A DNA stretch of 64,000 nucleotides, from NCBI RefSeq assembly GCF_900090325.1, contig NZ_FMHW01000002.1, positions 3,224,001-3,288,000 of the forward strand. Direction: 5' to 3'. Numbering within the stretch: the stretch's first letter is position 1; each line of letters begins with the position of its first letter. This DNA is from Micromonospora pallida. Lineage in GTDB: Bacteria > Actinomycetota > Actinomycetes > Mycobacteriales > Micromonosporaceae. The notes beneath the pieces were generated by a model, which ran no database searches, was not told where the DNA came from, and was given only the letters and a program-made list of their open reading frames with translations. Both the position numbers and the translations under genes were made by a program. Positions 33,803 through 43,445 of the stretch are shown here, in pieces.

Positions 33803-36709
33803 ATGCGAAACGGCTACCTTCGGCGACGCTGGCGCTTCCCACGCACACTGGCCGGCTGCGCGCTCGCCTCGCTTGTCGGCACGGTCGGGCTGTTGGGCTC
33901 ACCGTCCACGGCCAGTGGCGCTCCCGCCACCCCGCCCCTCAATCCGCGGCCACAGGAGTTGTCCGTCACCGGGACTCCGCTCGACCTGCCGGCCGCGGTG
34001 ACGATCGTCCGTGGCACGGCCGCGGACCAGCCGGCCGTCGACGCCGTGGTCGCCGCCTTCACCTCGCGCGACACACGCGTCACCCTCACCAGCACCGATC
34101 CGGGCGCCGGGACAACCGTCTACGTCGGGGGAGCGCAGGAGACTCCCGCGAGCGCGGCGGCCCTGAACGCGATCGGTGTCGCCACCCCGAGCGGCCTGCC
34201 GGATCAGGGCTATCTGCTGGCTACCGGGACGGACTCCGGCGGCCGGCAGCGGGTCGTGCTCTCCGGCGGCCAGAAGGTGGGCACCTTCTACGCCGCACAG
34301 ACCCTGCGGCAGCTCCTGACCTCGGATTCCTCCGGTGCGGCGATCGCGCGGGTCACGATCAGGGACTGGCCGGCCTTCTCGTTCCGCGGTGGGATGGACT
34401 CGGCCAACCCCCCGCCACCAGGGGTGGCCCGGTGGACGAAAGCCGACCGGCTGGAACAGGTGGAGGTTCTCGCCCGCAACAAGATGAACCGCTTCTTCTA
34501 CGGGCCTGCGGCTGACCCGCGCACGGGCGGCAGCGGCAGCGACAACTGGCGGACCTCCTACTCGGCCACGGAGCTTGGCGACCTGCGAGAAGTCGTCTCC
34601 AAGGCCAACAGCCTGCACGTCGCGTTCGTCTACCGGATCTCCCCCGAGATGCCGCTGGACCAGGCCAGCGGTATCTGCCACTCCTCCGCCACGGAGCGCG
34701 GCACCCTGCTCTCCCGGCTCAACCAGATGTACCAGATCGGAGTCCGGCACTTCGTCATCGCCTGGGACGACGTCTTCCCGACGCGGCCGTTCTCCTGCGT
34801 CAACGACAGCCAGACATACGGAACCGGGGTCACGGCGTGGGCACGGGCACAGGCCGACGTCACGAACTTCGTCCAGGCGCAGTTCATCAACGCCCACGCC
34901 GGCATGGGCCAGCTGTACACGGTCAGCAGCGAGTACGCCGGGACGGCCGTCAGCAGTTACCGCACCGAGTTCGACACCCGGCTCAGCACCGCGGTTGGCG
35001 TGTACTGGACCGGACCCGAGGTGCTGTCGCCGCGTATCACCAAGAAGAATCTCGACGACGCGCAGGTGGCGTTCCCCCGGCACCGCCTCGCGATCTGGGA
35101 CAACTTCCCGGTCAACGACCAGGTCTGGGACCGACTCCAGATGGGCCCGCTGGTCGGGCGCGAGGCAGCGCTCTCGGCTGCGCCAGGGATCCTGTTCAAC
35201 GAGATGACCCAGCAGGGCCCCTCTCAGTTGCCCCTGCTCACCGCCGCCGACTTCGCCTGGAATCCGGGACAGTACCAGCCAGAGGACTCCTGGTCCCGCG
35301 CCATCGACGTCCTCGGTGGGTCGAAGGCCAGCCAGCTCCGAACCTTCGCGGAGATCAACCGTTCGTCCGTCATCGACCGCACCGACTCGGTGGCGCTGGC
35401 GGACGCCATCAGCAGCTTCCGCAACGCCCTCCGCACCGGAACCGGGGTGGACAGCGCCGCCGCCGCACTGAAACAGAGGCTCTCTGCCCTCCGGACGGCC
35501 AGCACCGACCTGCAGGCCACGCAGACCAGCCTGACCACCCAGGCGCAACCATGGTTGCAGCAGACGGTACGCCTCGTGGACGCGGCGACCCGCGCCGTGG
35601 ACCTCCTGACCGCCGAGCGCGCCGGACAGACCACCGTGGCGAACACCCTTCGCCAGGAGATTCGTCACCTGCTTCCCACCATCGCCTCGCACCCCGAGTC
35701 GGTGGCGCACGGCGTGCTCCACCCTCTGGTGACCTTCGCGCTGCGACTGGGCGTCGACCGGGTGGATCTGAGCGGAGACGGACGCGCCGATGTCCTGGCC
35801 GTGACGGGAAACGGCACGCTGAACGCGTACGAGAACCTGCGCACCACGCTGAACTGGCCGGAACTGGGCGCTACCCAGACGGTCGGGCAGGGGTGGTCGA
35901 CCTCGCAGCTGCCCGTCATCGGTGACCTCGACGGTGACCGGCGCGCGGATCTGCTCAGCGTGACCAGCACCGGGGCCCTGGTGCAGTTCAGGAACACCGG
36001 GTCCTTCACGGGTGGGATGTTCGCCACCGGCGTTCAGGTCGGTAGCGGCTGGCAGGGGACGCTGGCGGCGTACCTGGCCGACCTGGACGACGACGGGCGC
36101 GCCGACCTGCTGGGCGTGTTCCCGGGCGGCACGCTCAGGGCATTCCGCAACACCGGCATGAGCAACGGTGCGGTCACCTGGGGTCCGGCCGTCCAGGTCG
36201 GCCAGGGGTGGAGCACCGCCGAGCTTCCCTTCTTCGGTGATCTCACGGGTGACGGAAAAGCCGACCTGATGTCCGTCAAGTCCGATGGATCGCTGTGGCA
36301 CTTCCTGAACACCGGCAGTTTCAGCGAGGGTACGTTCGCCGCCGGTCAACGGGTCGGTGCGGGCTGGAGCGGTCACCTGGCCATGCACGTCGTCGATCTC
36401 GATGGTGACGGACCAGCGGATGTGCTCGGCGTGCTGGCGGACGGGACCCTTGCCGCCTTCCGTAACCAGGGCGTGACGAACGGGCTGGTCGGCTTTGGCC
36501 CCCGAACCTCCGTGGGCCAGGGTTGGCACGCGAACATGCTGCCCTACCCGACCGATCTGAGCGGGGACGGCCGCGCCGACCTGATCTCGATCAACGGCGA
36601 GGGTCGGCTCTTCACGAACATCAATTCCGGTCGTTTCGTGAGCGGATTGATGTTCCCGACGACGGCAGCGCATGGCCCAGGATGGGGAGGGACCATCTTC
36701 CTTCGCTGA
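33803..36709 (+). CDS. Secreted GH84-type beta-N-acetylglucosaminidase with VCBS/FG-GAP repeats
   Basis: A 968-residue exported enzyme. After a signal peptide (RRRWRFPRTLAGCALASL, cleavage near STASGA) comes a GH20b-like domain, then a GH84 TIM barrel from about residue 190, opening with FSFRGGMDSANPP. The catalytic Asp pair is in HFVIAWDDVFP near residue 322. A helical region follows to about 640. The last 320 residues are six FG-GAP/VCBS units with calcium-type loops such as DLDGDRRADLLS and DLDDDGRADLLG, probably forming a propeller that binds polysaccharide. GH84 enzymes remove N-acetylglucosamine. Its company of NamZ and proteases suggests digestion of cell walls, chitin or glycoproteins. 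Confidence 0.85.
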   Translation: MRNGYLRRRWRFPRTLAGCALASLVGTVGLLGSPSTASGAPATPPLNPRPQELSVTGTPLDLPAAVTIVRGTAADQPAVDAVVAAFTSRDTRVTLTSTDPGAGTTVYVGGAQETPASAAALNAIGVATPSGLPDQGYLLATGTDSGGRQRVVLSGGQKVGTFYAAQTLRQLLTSDSSGAAIARVTIRDWPAFSFRGGMDSANPPPPGVARWTKADRLEQVEVLARNKMNRFFYGPAADPRTGGSGSDNWRTSYSATELGDLREVVSKANSLHVAFVYRISPEMPLDQASGICHSSATERGTLLSRLNQMYQIGVRHFVIAWDDVFPTRPFSCVNDSQTYGTGVTAWARAQADVTNFVQAQFINAHAGMGQLYTVSSEYAGTAVSSYRTEFDTRLSTAVGVYWTGPEVLSPRITKKNLDDAQVAFPRHRLAIWDNFPVNDQVWDRLQMGPLVGREAALSAAPGILFNEMTQQGPSQLPLLTAADFAWNPGQYQPEDSWSRAIDVLGGSKASQLRTFAEINRSSVIDRTDSVALADAISSFRNALRTGTGVDSAAAALKQRLSALRTASTDLQATQTSLTTQAQPWLQQTVRLVDAATRAVDLLTAERAGQTTVANTLRQEIRHLLPTIASHPESVAHGVLHPLVTFALRLGVDRVDLSGDGRADVLAVTGNGTLNAYENLRTTLNWPELGATQTVGQGWSTSQLPVIGDLDGDRRADLLSVTSTGALVQFRNTGSFTGGMFATGVQVGSGWQGTLAAYLADLDDDGRADLLGVFPGGTLRAFRNTGMSNGAVTWGPAVQVGQGWSTAELPFFGDLTGDGKADLMSVKSDGSLWHFLNTGSFSEGTFAAGQRVGAGWSGHLAMHVVDLDGDGPADVLGVLADGTLAAFRNQGVTNGLVGFGPRTSVGQGWHANMLPYPTDLSGDGRADLISINGEGRLFTNINSGRFVSGLMFPTTAAHGPGWGGTIFLR

Positions 36710-36787
36710 CGGGGCCGCCCCGCTGGTCGCCAGCCGGTGATGTCGACACGTTCCCTGCGTGCGAGAACGTGATCTTCCACAGGGATA

Positions 36788-36853
36788 GTCAGCCCATGGA
36801 GCCGACCTACGCAACGGTCGGCCCCATGGGCTGACAGGGCCTTCGCGGCCCTG
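36788..36853. terminator. Two hairpins between convergent genes
   Basis: The first hairpin has arms TCAGCCCATGG and CCATGGGCTGA (36789-36799 and 36824-36834) with an inner CCGACC/GGTCGG. The second, CAGGGCC-TTCGC-GGCCCTG, spans 36835-36853. They lie between the ends of the GH84 gene (36709) and the leftward dehydrogenase (36875), so they probably terminate both. Confidence 0.65.
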
Positions 36854-36874
36854 CCGGTTCCTTCCGGAGCCGAA

Positions 36875-37963
36875 TCAGCGCAGGGTGTCGACGTCGATGA
36901 CGAACCGGTACCGCACGTCGGAGCCGAGCACCCGCTCGTACGCCTCGTTGACCCCGTCCGCGCCGATGACCTCGACCTCGGGCGCAATGCCCCGTTCGGC
37001 GCAGAAGTCCAGCATCTCCTGCGTCTCGGCGATGCTGCCGATCCCCGAACCGGCGAACGACCTGCGGTTGCCGAACAGCGCGAACACGGGCACCGGCAGC
37101 GGCTCCGGCGGCGCGCCCACGCTCACCAGCGTGCCGTCCAGGCGCAGCAGGCCCAGGTACGCGGCCATGTCGATCGGCACGCTGACCGTGTTGACGATCA
37201 GGTCGAAACGGTTCCTGAGCACCTCGAACGTCGCCAGATCCTTGGTGGCGTAGTAGTGCTCGGCGCCGAAGCGCAGCCCGTCGTCCTTCTTGCCGAGGGT
37301 CTGCGACAGGACCGTGACCTCGGCGCCCATCGCCACGGCGATCTTGACGGCCAGGTGTCCCAGGCCGCCCATGCCGACCACCGCGACCTTCCTGCCGGGA
37401 CCGGCGTTCCAGTGCGCCAGCGGCGAGTACGTGGTGACGCCCGCGCAGAGCAGCGGCGCGGCCGCCTCGTACGGGATGCTTTCCGGCACGCGCAGCACGA
37501 AGTCCTCGTCGACCACGATGTGCGTCGAGTAGCCACCCTGGGTGACGGTGCCGTCGCGGTCGACGCCCGCGTACGTCTGGGTGTTGCCGTTCAGGCAGTA
37601 CTGCTCCTGCCCGGCGCGGCAGTTCTCGCACTCGCGGCACGAGTTGACCATGCACCCCACACCGACCCGGTCGCCGACGGCGTGCCTGGTGACCGCTGCG
37701 CCCACCTCCGCGACCCGGCCGACGATCTCGTGCCCGACCGTCAGCGGGTACGGCACGGCGCCCCACTCCCCCCGAACGGTGTGAATGTCCGAGTGGCAGA
37801 TACCGGCGTAGCGGATCTCGATCAGAACATCGCGCGGCCCGACGTCACGCCGCTCGATCGTGCTACGCACGAGCGGTTCGGTGGCCGAGGTCGCGGCGAT
37901 GGCGTTGACGGTGAGAATGATGTCCTCCGATGACCTGATGGTGACCTTGCCATCCCAGGTCAC
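36875..37963 (-). CDS. Zinc alcohol dehydrogenase, cinnamyl-alcohol-dehydrogenase type
   Basis: A medium-chain dehydrogenase of the YahK/CAD group. Zinc ligands appear as [18 protein letters not shown] and the four-cysteine lobe [20 protein letters not shown]. The nucleotide fold has [13 protein letters not shown]. It is expected to reduce aldehydes with NADPH. The start is uncertain: a strong GGAGGA at 37923-37928 is followed by ATC, ATT and CTC but no ATG, GTG or TTG; homologous sequence probably begins near 37912 ([14 protein letters not shown]). The call uses the nearest in-frame GTG at 37963, which ignores that ribosome site. Divergent from a MmyB-type regulator. Confidence 0.8.
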   Translation of the reverse strand: MTWDGKVTIRSSEDIILTVNAIAATSATEPLVRSTIERRDVGPRDVLIEIRYAGICHSDIHTVRGEWGAVPYPLTVGHEIVGRVAEVGAAVTRHAVGDRVGVGCMVNSCRECENCRAGQEQYCLNGNTQTYAGVDRDGTVTQGGYSTHIVVDEDFVLRVPESIPYEAAAPLLCAGVTTYSPLAHWNAGPGRKVAVVGMGGLGHLAVKIAVAMGAEVTVLSQTLGKKDDGLRFGAEHYYATKDLATFEVLRNRFDLIVNTVSVPIDMAAYLGLLRLDGTLVSVGAPPEPLPVPVFALFGNRRSFAGSGIGSIAETQEMLDFCAERGIAPEVEVIGADGVNEAYERVLGSDVRYRFVIDVDTLR

Positions 37964-38120
37964 CACAGGCGCGGCGGCACAGCCAGACCCTGTGGAGACG
38001 TGTACTGCCAGTACACCCGGAAGCGGGCATGGTGCTCTGACGCGGCGCGTGGAGGTCACCGGCGATGGGTGTACCCGCGGTACATCCCAGTTCAGCGCGA
38101 CGCGTCGTAGCGTTGAGCAG

Positions 38121-39026
38121 GTGAACAACCGAGTCGAAGTGCACGAGTTTCTCACCTCGCGCCGCGCCAGGATAACCCCGGAGCAGGCCGGGCTGCCGGC
38201 CACCGGTCAGCGGCGCGTACCCGGGCTGCGCCGCAGCGAGGTCGCCGCGCTGGCCGGGATGAGCGTCGAGTACTACGCCAAGCTCGAGCGCGGCTCGCTG
38301 GCCGGAGTCTCCGCCGGCGTGCTCGAGGCGATCGCCCGCGCCCTGCGACTCGACGACGCCGAACGCGCCCACCTGATGCGCCTCGCGCAGGAAGCCAACG
38401 GCAGCAGTGCGCTGCTGCGGCCCAGCCGGCGCGCGAAGCAGCGTGCCGTGCGACCGAGCCTGCAGTGGTCGCTGGACGCCATCGCCACCCCCGCGATCGT
38501 GGTCAACAACCGCTCCGACCTGCTCGCCGCCAACCTGCTCGGCCGCGCCATGCACAGCGACGTCTACGCCGACCCCACCGGCGTACCGAACTTCGCCCGG
38601 TTCACGTTCCTCGACAGCGCCGCCCGCCGCTTCTACCCGGACTGGGGTCTGTTCGCCGACATGACCGTGGCCAACCTGCGCACCGCGGCAGGCATCGACC
38701 CCCACGACAAAGGTCTGCACGACCTGGTCGGCGAGCTGTCCACCCGCAGCGACGAGTTCCGCCGCCGCTGGGCCGCGCACAATGTACGCATCCACGGCAC
38801 CGGCGTCAAACACTTCCACCACCACATCGTGGGCGGCCTCGCCCTCGCGTACGAAAGCATGGAACTGCGCGCCGAGCCGGACCTCACGATGACCATCTAC
38901 GCCGCCGAACCCGACTCGCCGACCGCGCAGGCGCTCACGCTTCTCGCCTCCTGGGCCGCCACCACCAGCGACAACAGCCTCTCGACGTCGAACCGCCAGT
39001 CGACTGCGGCCGGCGGGTCGCCGTAG
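38121..39026 (+). CDS. XRE regulator with MmyB-like ligand-binding domain
   Basis: A 301-residue regulator. The helix-turn-helix is [26 protein letters not shown] at residues 34-59, after the family opening [16 protein letters not shown]-terminal MmyB-type domain ([25 protein letters not shown]) follows, with a histidine cluster KHFHHHIVG. MmyB domains are thought to bind fatty-acid-like ligands. These regulators usually repress a divergent oxidoreductase, here the alcohol dehydrogenase. GTG at 38121 has only a weak ribosome site. Confidence 0.87.
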   Translation: MNNRVEVHEFLTSRRARITPEQAGLPATGQRRVPGLRRSEVAALAGMSVEYYAKLERGSLAGVSAGVLEAIARALRLDDAERAHLMRLAQEANGSSALLRPSRRAKQRAVRPSLQWSLDAIATPAIVVNNRSDLLAANLLGRAMHSDVYADPTGVPNFARFTFLDSAARRFYPDWGLFADMTVANLRTAAGIDPHDKGLHDLVGELSTRSDEFRRRWAAHNVRIHGTGVKHFHHHIVGGLALAYESMELRAEPDLTMTIYAAEPDSPTAQALTLLASWAATTSDNSLSTSNRQSTAAGGSP

Positions 39027-39082
39027 GAGGCGACCGGCGCCTTGCCAAGAGGAACCTGCTGCTTGTAGCTACAGTGCGCCGT

Positions 39083-39457
39083 ATGGATCTCCGCAACCTC
39101 CGGCTTGGCTTCCGAGACGATGCCCAACGAAGGCGGGTGCAGCGCGTGATTCACGATCGACTCGCCGATGACCGGTTGCAGGAAGAGTGCCGCCACCTGA
39201 TGAAGTTCTGGTGGCAGTTATCGATGTCGTACCAAGAGGTGACGATCGGCGAACTACGAGAGCACCTGGACGCGGACAAGCTCCGAGCCGTTGAGGCTCT
39301 GATCAAGGCAATCGGTCACTCACCCGAGGACATCGACGAGTGGATCACGTGGGCCGCGGGGGCCTTCCCAGTGATCCACGACCGGGGCAATCCGGAGGAC
39401 TGCGATGGTCGCACCATCAATGTGGAAGAGCGCGACCAGCAGCGGCGGAATGGCTAG
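39083..39457 (+). CDS. Hypothetical protein, 124 residues
   Basis: ATG at 39083 lies 7 nt after TACAGT, a -10-like box, with no ribosome site, so a leaderless message is likely. The protein opens MDLRNLRLGFRDDAQRRR and is highly charged and helical (TIGELREHLDADKLRAVEALI), with no membrane segment. Its last residues are very polar. Family not recognised; it lies tail-to-tail with the ATP-grasp gene. Confidence 0.6.
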   Translation: MDLRNLRLGFRDDAQRRRVQRVIHDRLADDRLQEECRHLMKFWWQLSMSYQEVTIGELREHLDADKLRAVEALIKAIGHSPEDIDEWITWAAGAFPVIHDRGNPEDCDGRTINVEERDQQRRNG

Positions 39458-39507
39458 CGACAACGCAGCGGGGTCGGCCGACAGCGCGGCAGGGTTCATC
39501 ACTGCGG

Positions 39508-40365
39508 TCATGACATCGGCGACGATCCCGATCTTCCAGTCCCGGGGAAAGGGGTGGGAGGTCTTGTGAACGCCTGGTCGCGAAGGGTCAGGCGGTGGCG
39601 TGGTCCGGCTGCGCGGAGCACCACGTCGAGGACCTGGTCTGGGTTGGCGGCGTAGCTTGTGCTGAACCAGGCCATGTTCGCCTCCACGACGGCCCAGTGT
39701 TCGTCGCCGCGGTCGGCGTTGCTGGCGAGGCCGACGTCGACGACGACCGCGCTGGGCAGGCTGTCGGCGCAGGCGTCGAGAAGGCCGGCGGCGAAGTCGA
39801 GCACGGCGGCGCGATGTGCGCAGGCATCGAGGGGAGCCGGGTCGAGCCGGCCGTTGACGGCGTAGCGGCTGGCGGCATGCACCATGCCGTCGAGGACGAA
39901 CAACCGGTACTCCACCAGGAACGTCACGATCTCACTGACCAGCACCGGAGTGTCGGCGGGGTAGCGCTCGTCACCGGGCAGGCGGGAGCCGTCGACGTAG
40001 ACGCCGGCCGGCAGGGTCTTGTCCCTGGGCGGCTTGACGAACATCGGCGTACGGGACCAGCGCGCCTCGCCGAGAGTGGTGAGGGCGATGTCGCGGTGGG
40101 TGTACTCGTACGGCAGTTGCGGCAGCCAGTCGTCAGCCGGTTCGAGCGGCACCAGGTCGAGGTCCGGGGCGACGGCAGCAGCGAAAGTCGGTCCGCCGTA
40201 GAGGTGCCCACCCGCGGAATGCTGCAGCCGGGCCGGTACGACCGGGCTGGACAGATGCTCCACTGCCATGCCTCGCCGCCGGGCCGACTCGGCAAGCATC
40301 TCGGCGGTGCGATCGAGGCGTGGGGGCAACACCAGGAAATCAGCGACCGGAACAGCGTTGGCCAT
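39508..40365 (-). CDS. ATP-grasp domain protein (DUF4343-type)
   Basis: A 285-residue protein starting MANAVPVADFLVLPPRL. A Lys-containing strand RTPMFVKPPRDKTLPAGVY and a metal-binding end AVVEANMAWFSTSYA are the ATP-grasp landmarks of the DUF4343 group, and VSEIVTFLVEYRLFVLDG lies between. Such proteins ligate amines or carboxylates with ATP, sometimes in peptide natural-product maturation. No precursor peptide or partner lies next to it. ATG at 40365 follows AAGG; an extension to 40401 is arginine-rich. Confidence 0.75.
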   Translation of the reverse strand: MANAVPVADFLVLPPRLDRTAEMLAESARRRGMAVEHLSSPVVPARLQHSAGGHLYGGPTFAAAVAPDLDLVPLEPADDWLPQLPYEYTHRDIALTTLGEARWSRTPMFVKPPRDKTLPAGVYVDGSRLPGDERYPADTPVLVSEIVTFLVEYRLFVLDGMVHAASRYAVNGRLDPAPLDACAHRAAVLDFAAGLLDACADSLPSAVVVDVGLASNADRGDEHWAVVEANMAWFSTSYAANPDQVLDVVLRAAGPRHRLTLRDQAFTRPPTPFPGTGRSGSSPMS

Positions 40366-41057
40366 GGCCCTTGCTCGCGGACCCGGGCGAATGGGTGGCA
40401 CACGCGGCAGCCGTCGCGACGGCCCTGCCCGTGGCCGAAATGGATCGGATACTCACCCTCGCCGGCGTCTGACCTCACAGGCCATCAGAATAAAAGGGTT
40501 TTGAGCCCACAACAGCCTCTTGTCGAGCATTCCCTTCGGGGCTTGCCATTGATTACCAAAACCCCTCGTGCCGTACGAGACAGCATCATTCCGCGCAATC
40601 CCGCCCAGATGCGCGGGAGTTCGGACCGGCGATCGTTACGGCTTCAGGATCGAAACGCTTTCCGATGGGCAGCAACAGCACGTCCGTGCCCAACACCAAT
40701 GCTGGAGGCCAGCACAGTTGGGCAACCATCCACCCGTCTCCTGTGGAATCGACCATGGCGACTTGGTGGCTGCATAGAAGAACGGCCACTCGATCCACAA
40801 AAGCGCCCTACCGCATCGTGTAGCGTGCCGCGCCGACATCAACTCACCGCACAAGATCAAACGCCCAGCCCACCGCTGATCACGACACACGACGGCATGA
40901 AAGATCACACACATCTTAATAAACATCAATATTATGGATGCGTTGTTATATTCGTATACTGAAATTATTGGATAGCATTTCAGATAACCATTCAGGACCG
41001 CCCCCAACCGTGGCACCTCTCCGGCTGAGGACGGCCGCAGTAAGGAGGAATCGGGAG
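40366..41057. other. Long AT-richer intergenic region before the subtilisin gene
   Basis: No convincing gene in these 692 bp. The best candidate is a leftward ORF at 40586-40756, starting MVDSTGDGWMVAQLCW, without a ribosome site. From 40910 to 40990 the sequence becomes strongly AT-rich, and TATACT (40955-40960) is a good -10 box for the protease gene that starts at 41058. A clear -35 is lacking. Confidence 0.45.
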
Positions 41058-42299
41058 ATGTCGCTCCCCCGTACACGCCGGGGCCGACTGGCCGCTCTGG
41101 GGGTCCTCGCCGCCTCGGCGATGGTCACCACCATGATCGGCACGCCGGCCGCCGCCGCCCCGACCACCGGCAAGATCCTCAACGCCGGCGGCACCACCGC
41201 CGTCCCCAACAGCTACATCGTCGTCCTCAAGGACAGCGCGGTGGGCGGTGCCGCAGGCCAGGCCAAGGCCGCCGTCGCCAGCAAGGCCAAAACCCTGGCC
41301 GAACGCTACCGCGCCACCGTCCGCGACGTCTGGGGCGACGCCCTCAACGGCTTCTCCGTACACGCCACCGAGAAGACCGCCAAGCGGCTTGCGGCCGACC
41401 CGGCGGTTGCCTACGTCGAGCAGGACGGCACCGTGCAGGCCTCGGTCACCCAGACCCCGACCCCGTCCTGGGGCCTGGACCGGATCGACCAGCACCCCCT
41501 CCCGCTGAACAACTCCTACAGCTACACCACCACCGGCTCCGGCGTCGTCGCGTACATCATCGACACCGGCATCCGGACCACCCACACCGACTTCGGCGGA
41601 CGGGCCGTCCACGGCTTCGACGCGGTCGACGGCGCCCTGCCCGCCGACGACTGCAACGGCCATGGCACCCACGTCGCCGGCACCGTCGGTGGCGCCCGCT
41701 ACGGTGTGGCCAAGAGCGTCCGGCTGGTCGCCGTCCGGGTCCTCAACTGCGCCGGCAGCGGCACCTTCGCCGGCATCATCAACGGCGTCAACTGGGTGAC
41801 CAACAACCACGTCTCCGGCCCGGCCGTGGCCAACATGAGCCTCGGCGGTGGCCTGAACACCTCGTTGAACGCCGCGGTGACCAACTCGATCGCCGACGGC
41901 GTGACCTACGCGGTGGCAGCCGGCAACTCCAACGCCGACGCCTGCGGCTTCTCGCCGGCCTCGACCCCCAACGCGATCACCGTCGGCGCCACCGACAGCA
42001 ACGACATCCGAGCCCCCTACTCCAACTGGGGCAACTGCGTCGACATCTACGCTCCGGGCACCAGCATCACCTCAGCGTGGAGCACCAGCGACACCGCGAC
42101 CAACACCATCAGCGGCACCTCGATGGCCTCTCCGCACGTGGCCGGCGCCGCCGCCCGCGTCCTGCAGGCCAACCCGGCCTGGACTCCGATACAGGTGCGC
42201 AACTACCTGGTGAGCTGGTGCACCTGCCCGTTGCCCCCCTGGCCGTGCCCGTGTCCCTGGCCGCCCCCCGTCCTGCTCTACATGGACCCGGCGCTCTGA
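41058..42299 (+). CDS. Secreted subtilisin-family (S8) serine protease with unusual C-terminal tail
   Basis: A 413-residue exported protease. ATG at 41058 follows TAAGGAGGA. A signal peptide (RRGRLAALGVLAAS, cleavage near PAAAA) precedes an I9 inhibitor propeptide (NSYIVVLKDSAVGG to VAYVEQDGTVQAS). The catalytic triad is Asp in YIIDTGIRTTH, His in CNGHGTHVAG and Ser in SGTSMASPHVAG. The last 28 residues depart from the family: instead of an Asn/Gly-rich loop they read WCTCPLPPWPCPCPWPPP, with four cysteines and eight prolines, before ending LLYMDPAL. Confidence 0.9.
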   Translation: MSLPRTRRGRLAALGVLAASAMVTTMIGTPAAAAPTTGKILNAGGTTAVPNSYIVVLKDSAVGGAAGQAKAAVASKAKTLAERYRATVRDVWGDALNGFSVHATEKTAKRLAADPAVAYVEQDGTVQASVTQTPTPSWGLDRIDQHPLPLNNSYSYTTTGSGVVAYIIDTGIRTTHTDFGGRAVHGFDAVDGALPADDCNGHGTHVAGTVGGARYGVAKSVRLVAVRVLNCAGSGTFAGIINGVNWVTNNHVSGPAVANMSLGGGLNTSLNAAVTNSIADGVTYAVAAGNSNADACGFSPASTPNAITVGATDSNDIRAPYSNWGNCVDIYAPGTSITSAWSTSDTATNTISGTSMASPHVAGAAARVLQANPAWTPIQVRNYLVSWCTCPLPPWPCPCPWPPPVLLYMDPAL

Positions 42300-42314
42300 C
42301 CTGACACACACCCG

Positions 42315-42348
42315 ATCGGCCCCGGGGCGACGTCGCCCCGGGGCCGAT
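42315..42348 (+). terminator. 34-bp perfect palindrome after the protease gene
   Basis: ATCGGCCCCGGGGCGAC and GTCGCCCCGGGGCCGAT are perfect 17-base halves with no spacer. It begins 16 bp after the subtilisin stop and is a strong GC-rich terminator. Confidence 0.75.
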
Positions 42349-42423
42349 GCTTCCGATGCTTGGCACTGCTGTCGCAGTGCGCTGGACTGGCCGGGATCCG
42401 CAAGACGGGCCGGGCATGCTCGG

Positions 42424-43254
42424 TCAGCGCAGTCCGGCGAACAGGTCGTCCTCGGGCGTCGGCGCATCGGTGGTGTCGCGGACCCGGACGAAGGTTTCCA
42501 CGCCCATCAGCTCGGTGAACCGTTCCTGGCCAATCTGCAGGAAGAAGATGTTCTCGGCCTGACTGGCATGCGCGGCCAGCGATTCGAACTTCTGCGCGCC
42601 GTAGCCCCTCGTATCCACCCAGGTAGTGATCTCGTCGTCGGGCAGGCCGAGCTGCGGCATCTCATCCGACGCCCCGTCCGGCTCGGGAAACTCGACGCCA
42701 ATCTCCTTCATCACGCGACCGAACTCCTGAAACGCACTACGCGGCACGGTGGTCCAGTACACCTTCGCGGGTATGTCCGTCCGCTCGACCGCAGCCATCG
42801 TGATGCGGTGCGCCTGAATATGGTCCGGATGGCCGTAGAAGCCGTTCTCGTCATAGGTGACGACAACATCGGGTCGATAACGCCGGATCAACTCGCTCAG
42901 CCGGTCGGCCGCCTCCGCCACCGGCGTGTTCCAGAACGCGTCGGGCGCGTCGTTGGCCGCCCAACCCATCATTCCGGAGTCGGCATAGCCGAGCGTCTCC
43001 AGGTGCGTGACCTTCAACGCCTCGCAACTGGCCGCCAACTCGGCCTGGCGCATCGCTACCACGGCCTGCGGGTCGTGCCCCGGGTCGCCCGGCTTCACTC
43101 CCCCGGGCCCGTCGCCGCACCGCCCGTCCGTGCAGGTCACGAGCACCGTCGTGATCCCCTCCGCCGCGTACCGGGCGAGGACCCCGCCAGTACTGGTCGC
43201 CTCGTCGTCCGGGTGCGCGTGCACCGCCATCAACGTCAGAGATCGCTCAGCCAC
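42424..43254 (-). CDS. mca: Mycothiol S-conjugate amidase
   Basis: A 276-residue PIG-L-family zinc amidase. The zinc motif AHPDDEATSTGG is at residues 13-24, and GHPDHIQAH supplies the third ligand. The length and the motifs YDENGFYGHPDHIQ and TWVDTRGYGAQKFE fit Mca, which cleaves mycothiol-toxin conjugates to mercapturic acids, over MshB. GTG at 43254 gives the conserved VAERSLTLMAVHAHPDDE start. Mycothiol biochemistry is confined to actinobacteria, which supports the taxonomic assignment. Cytoplasmic. Confidence 0.87.
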   Translation of the reverse strand: MAERSLTLMAVHAHPDDEATSTGGVLARYAAEGITTVLVTCTDGRCGDGPGGVKPGDPGHDPQAVVAMRQAELAASCEALKVTHLETLGYADSGMMGWAANDAPDAFWNTPVAEAADRLSELIRRYRPDVVVTYDENGFYGHPDHIQAHRITMAAVERTDIPAKVYWTTVPRSAFQEFGRVMKEIGVEFPEPDGASDEMPQLGLPDDEITTWVDTRGYGAQKFESLAAHASQAENIFFLQIGQERFTELMGVETFVRVRDTTDAPTPEDDLFAGLR

Positions 43255-43445
43255 CCCACCACCATACGAGGGACGTCCGACGCACTGGCATCGCCACGGT
43301 CCGCGACGGCTGCGGTGGTGGGAAGTCGCTCGCCCAACCAGCGAGGATCCACAACAACCCACCGGAAACCCGGTGAACGTTAGTGGACACAGCACTAGCA
43401 TCGGCTACCGGCCCCGTCGGGGCGGGCTCAGCGGAAGGAGCGGCA

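Noticed and set aside
33899..36814. A 971-residue leftward ORF antisense to the GH84 gene
   Set aside because: Its composition is low-complexity Arg/Gly/Val/His without motifs, and the plus strand has a full signal peptide, catalytic motif and repeats. It is a high-GC shadow.
40586..40756. Small leftward ORF in the intergenic region before the subtilisin gene
   Set aside because: Protein-like in parts but without a ribosome site, and its neighbourhood gives no support; left as a note only.
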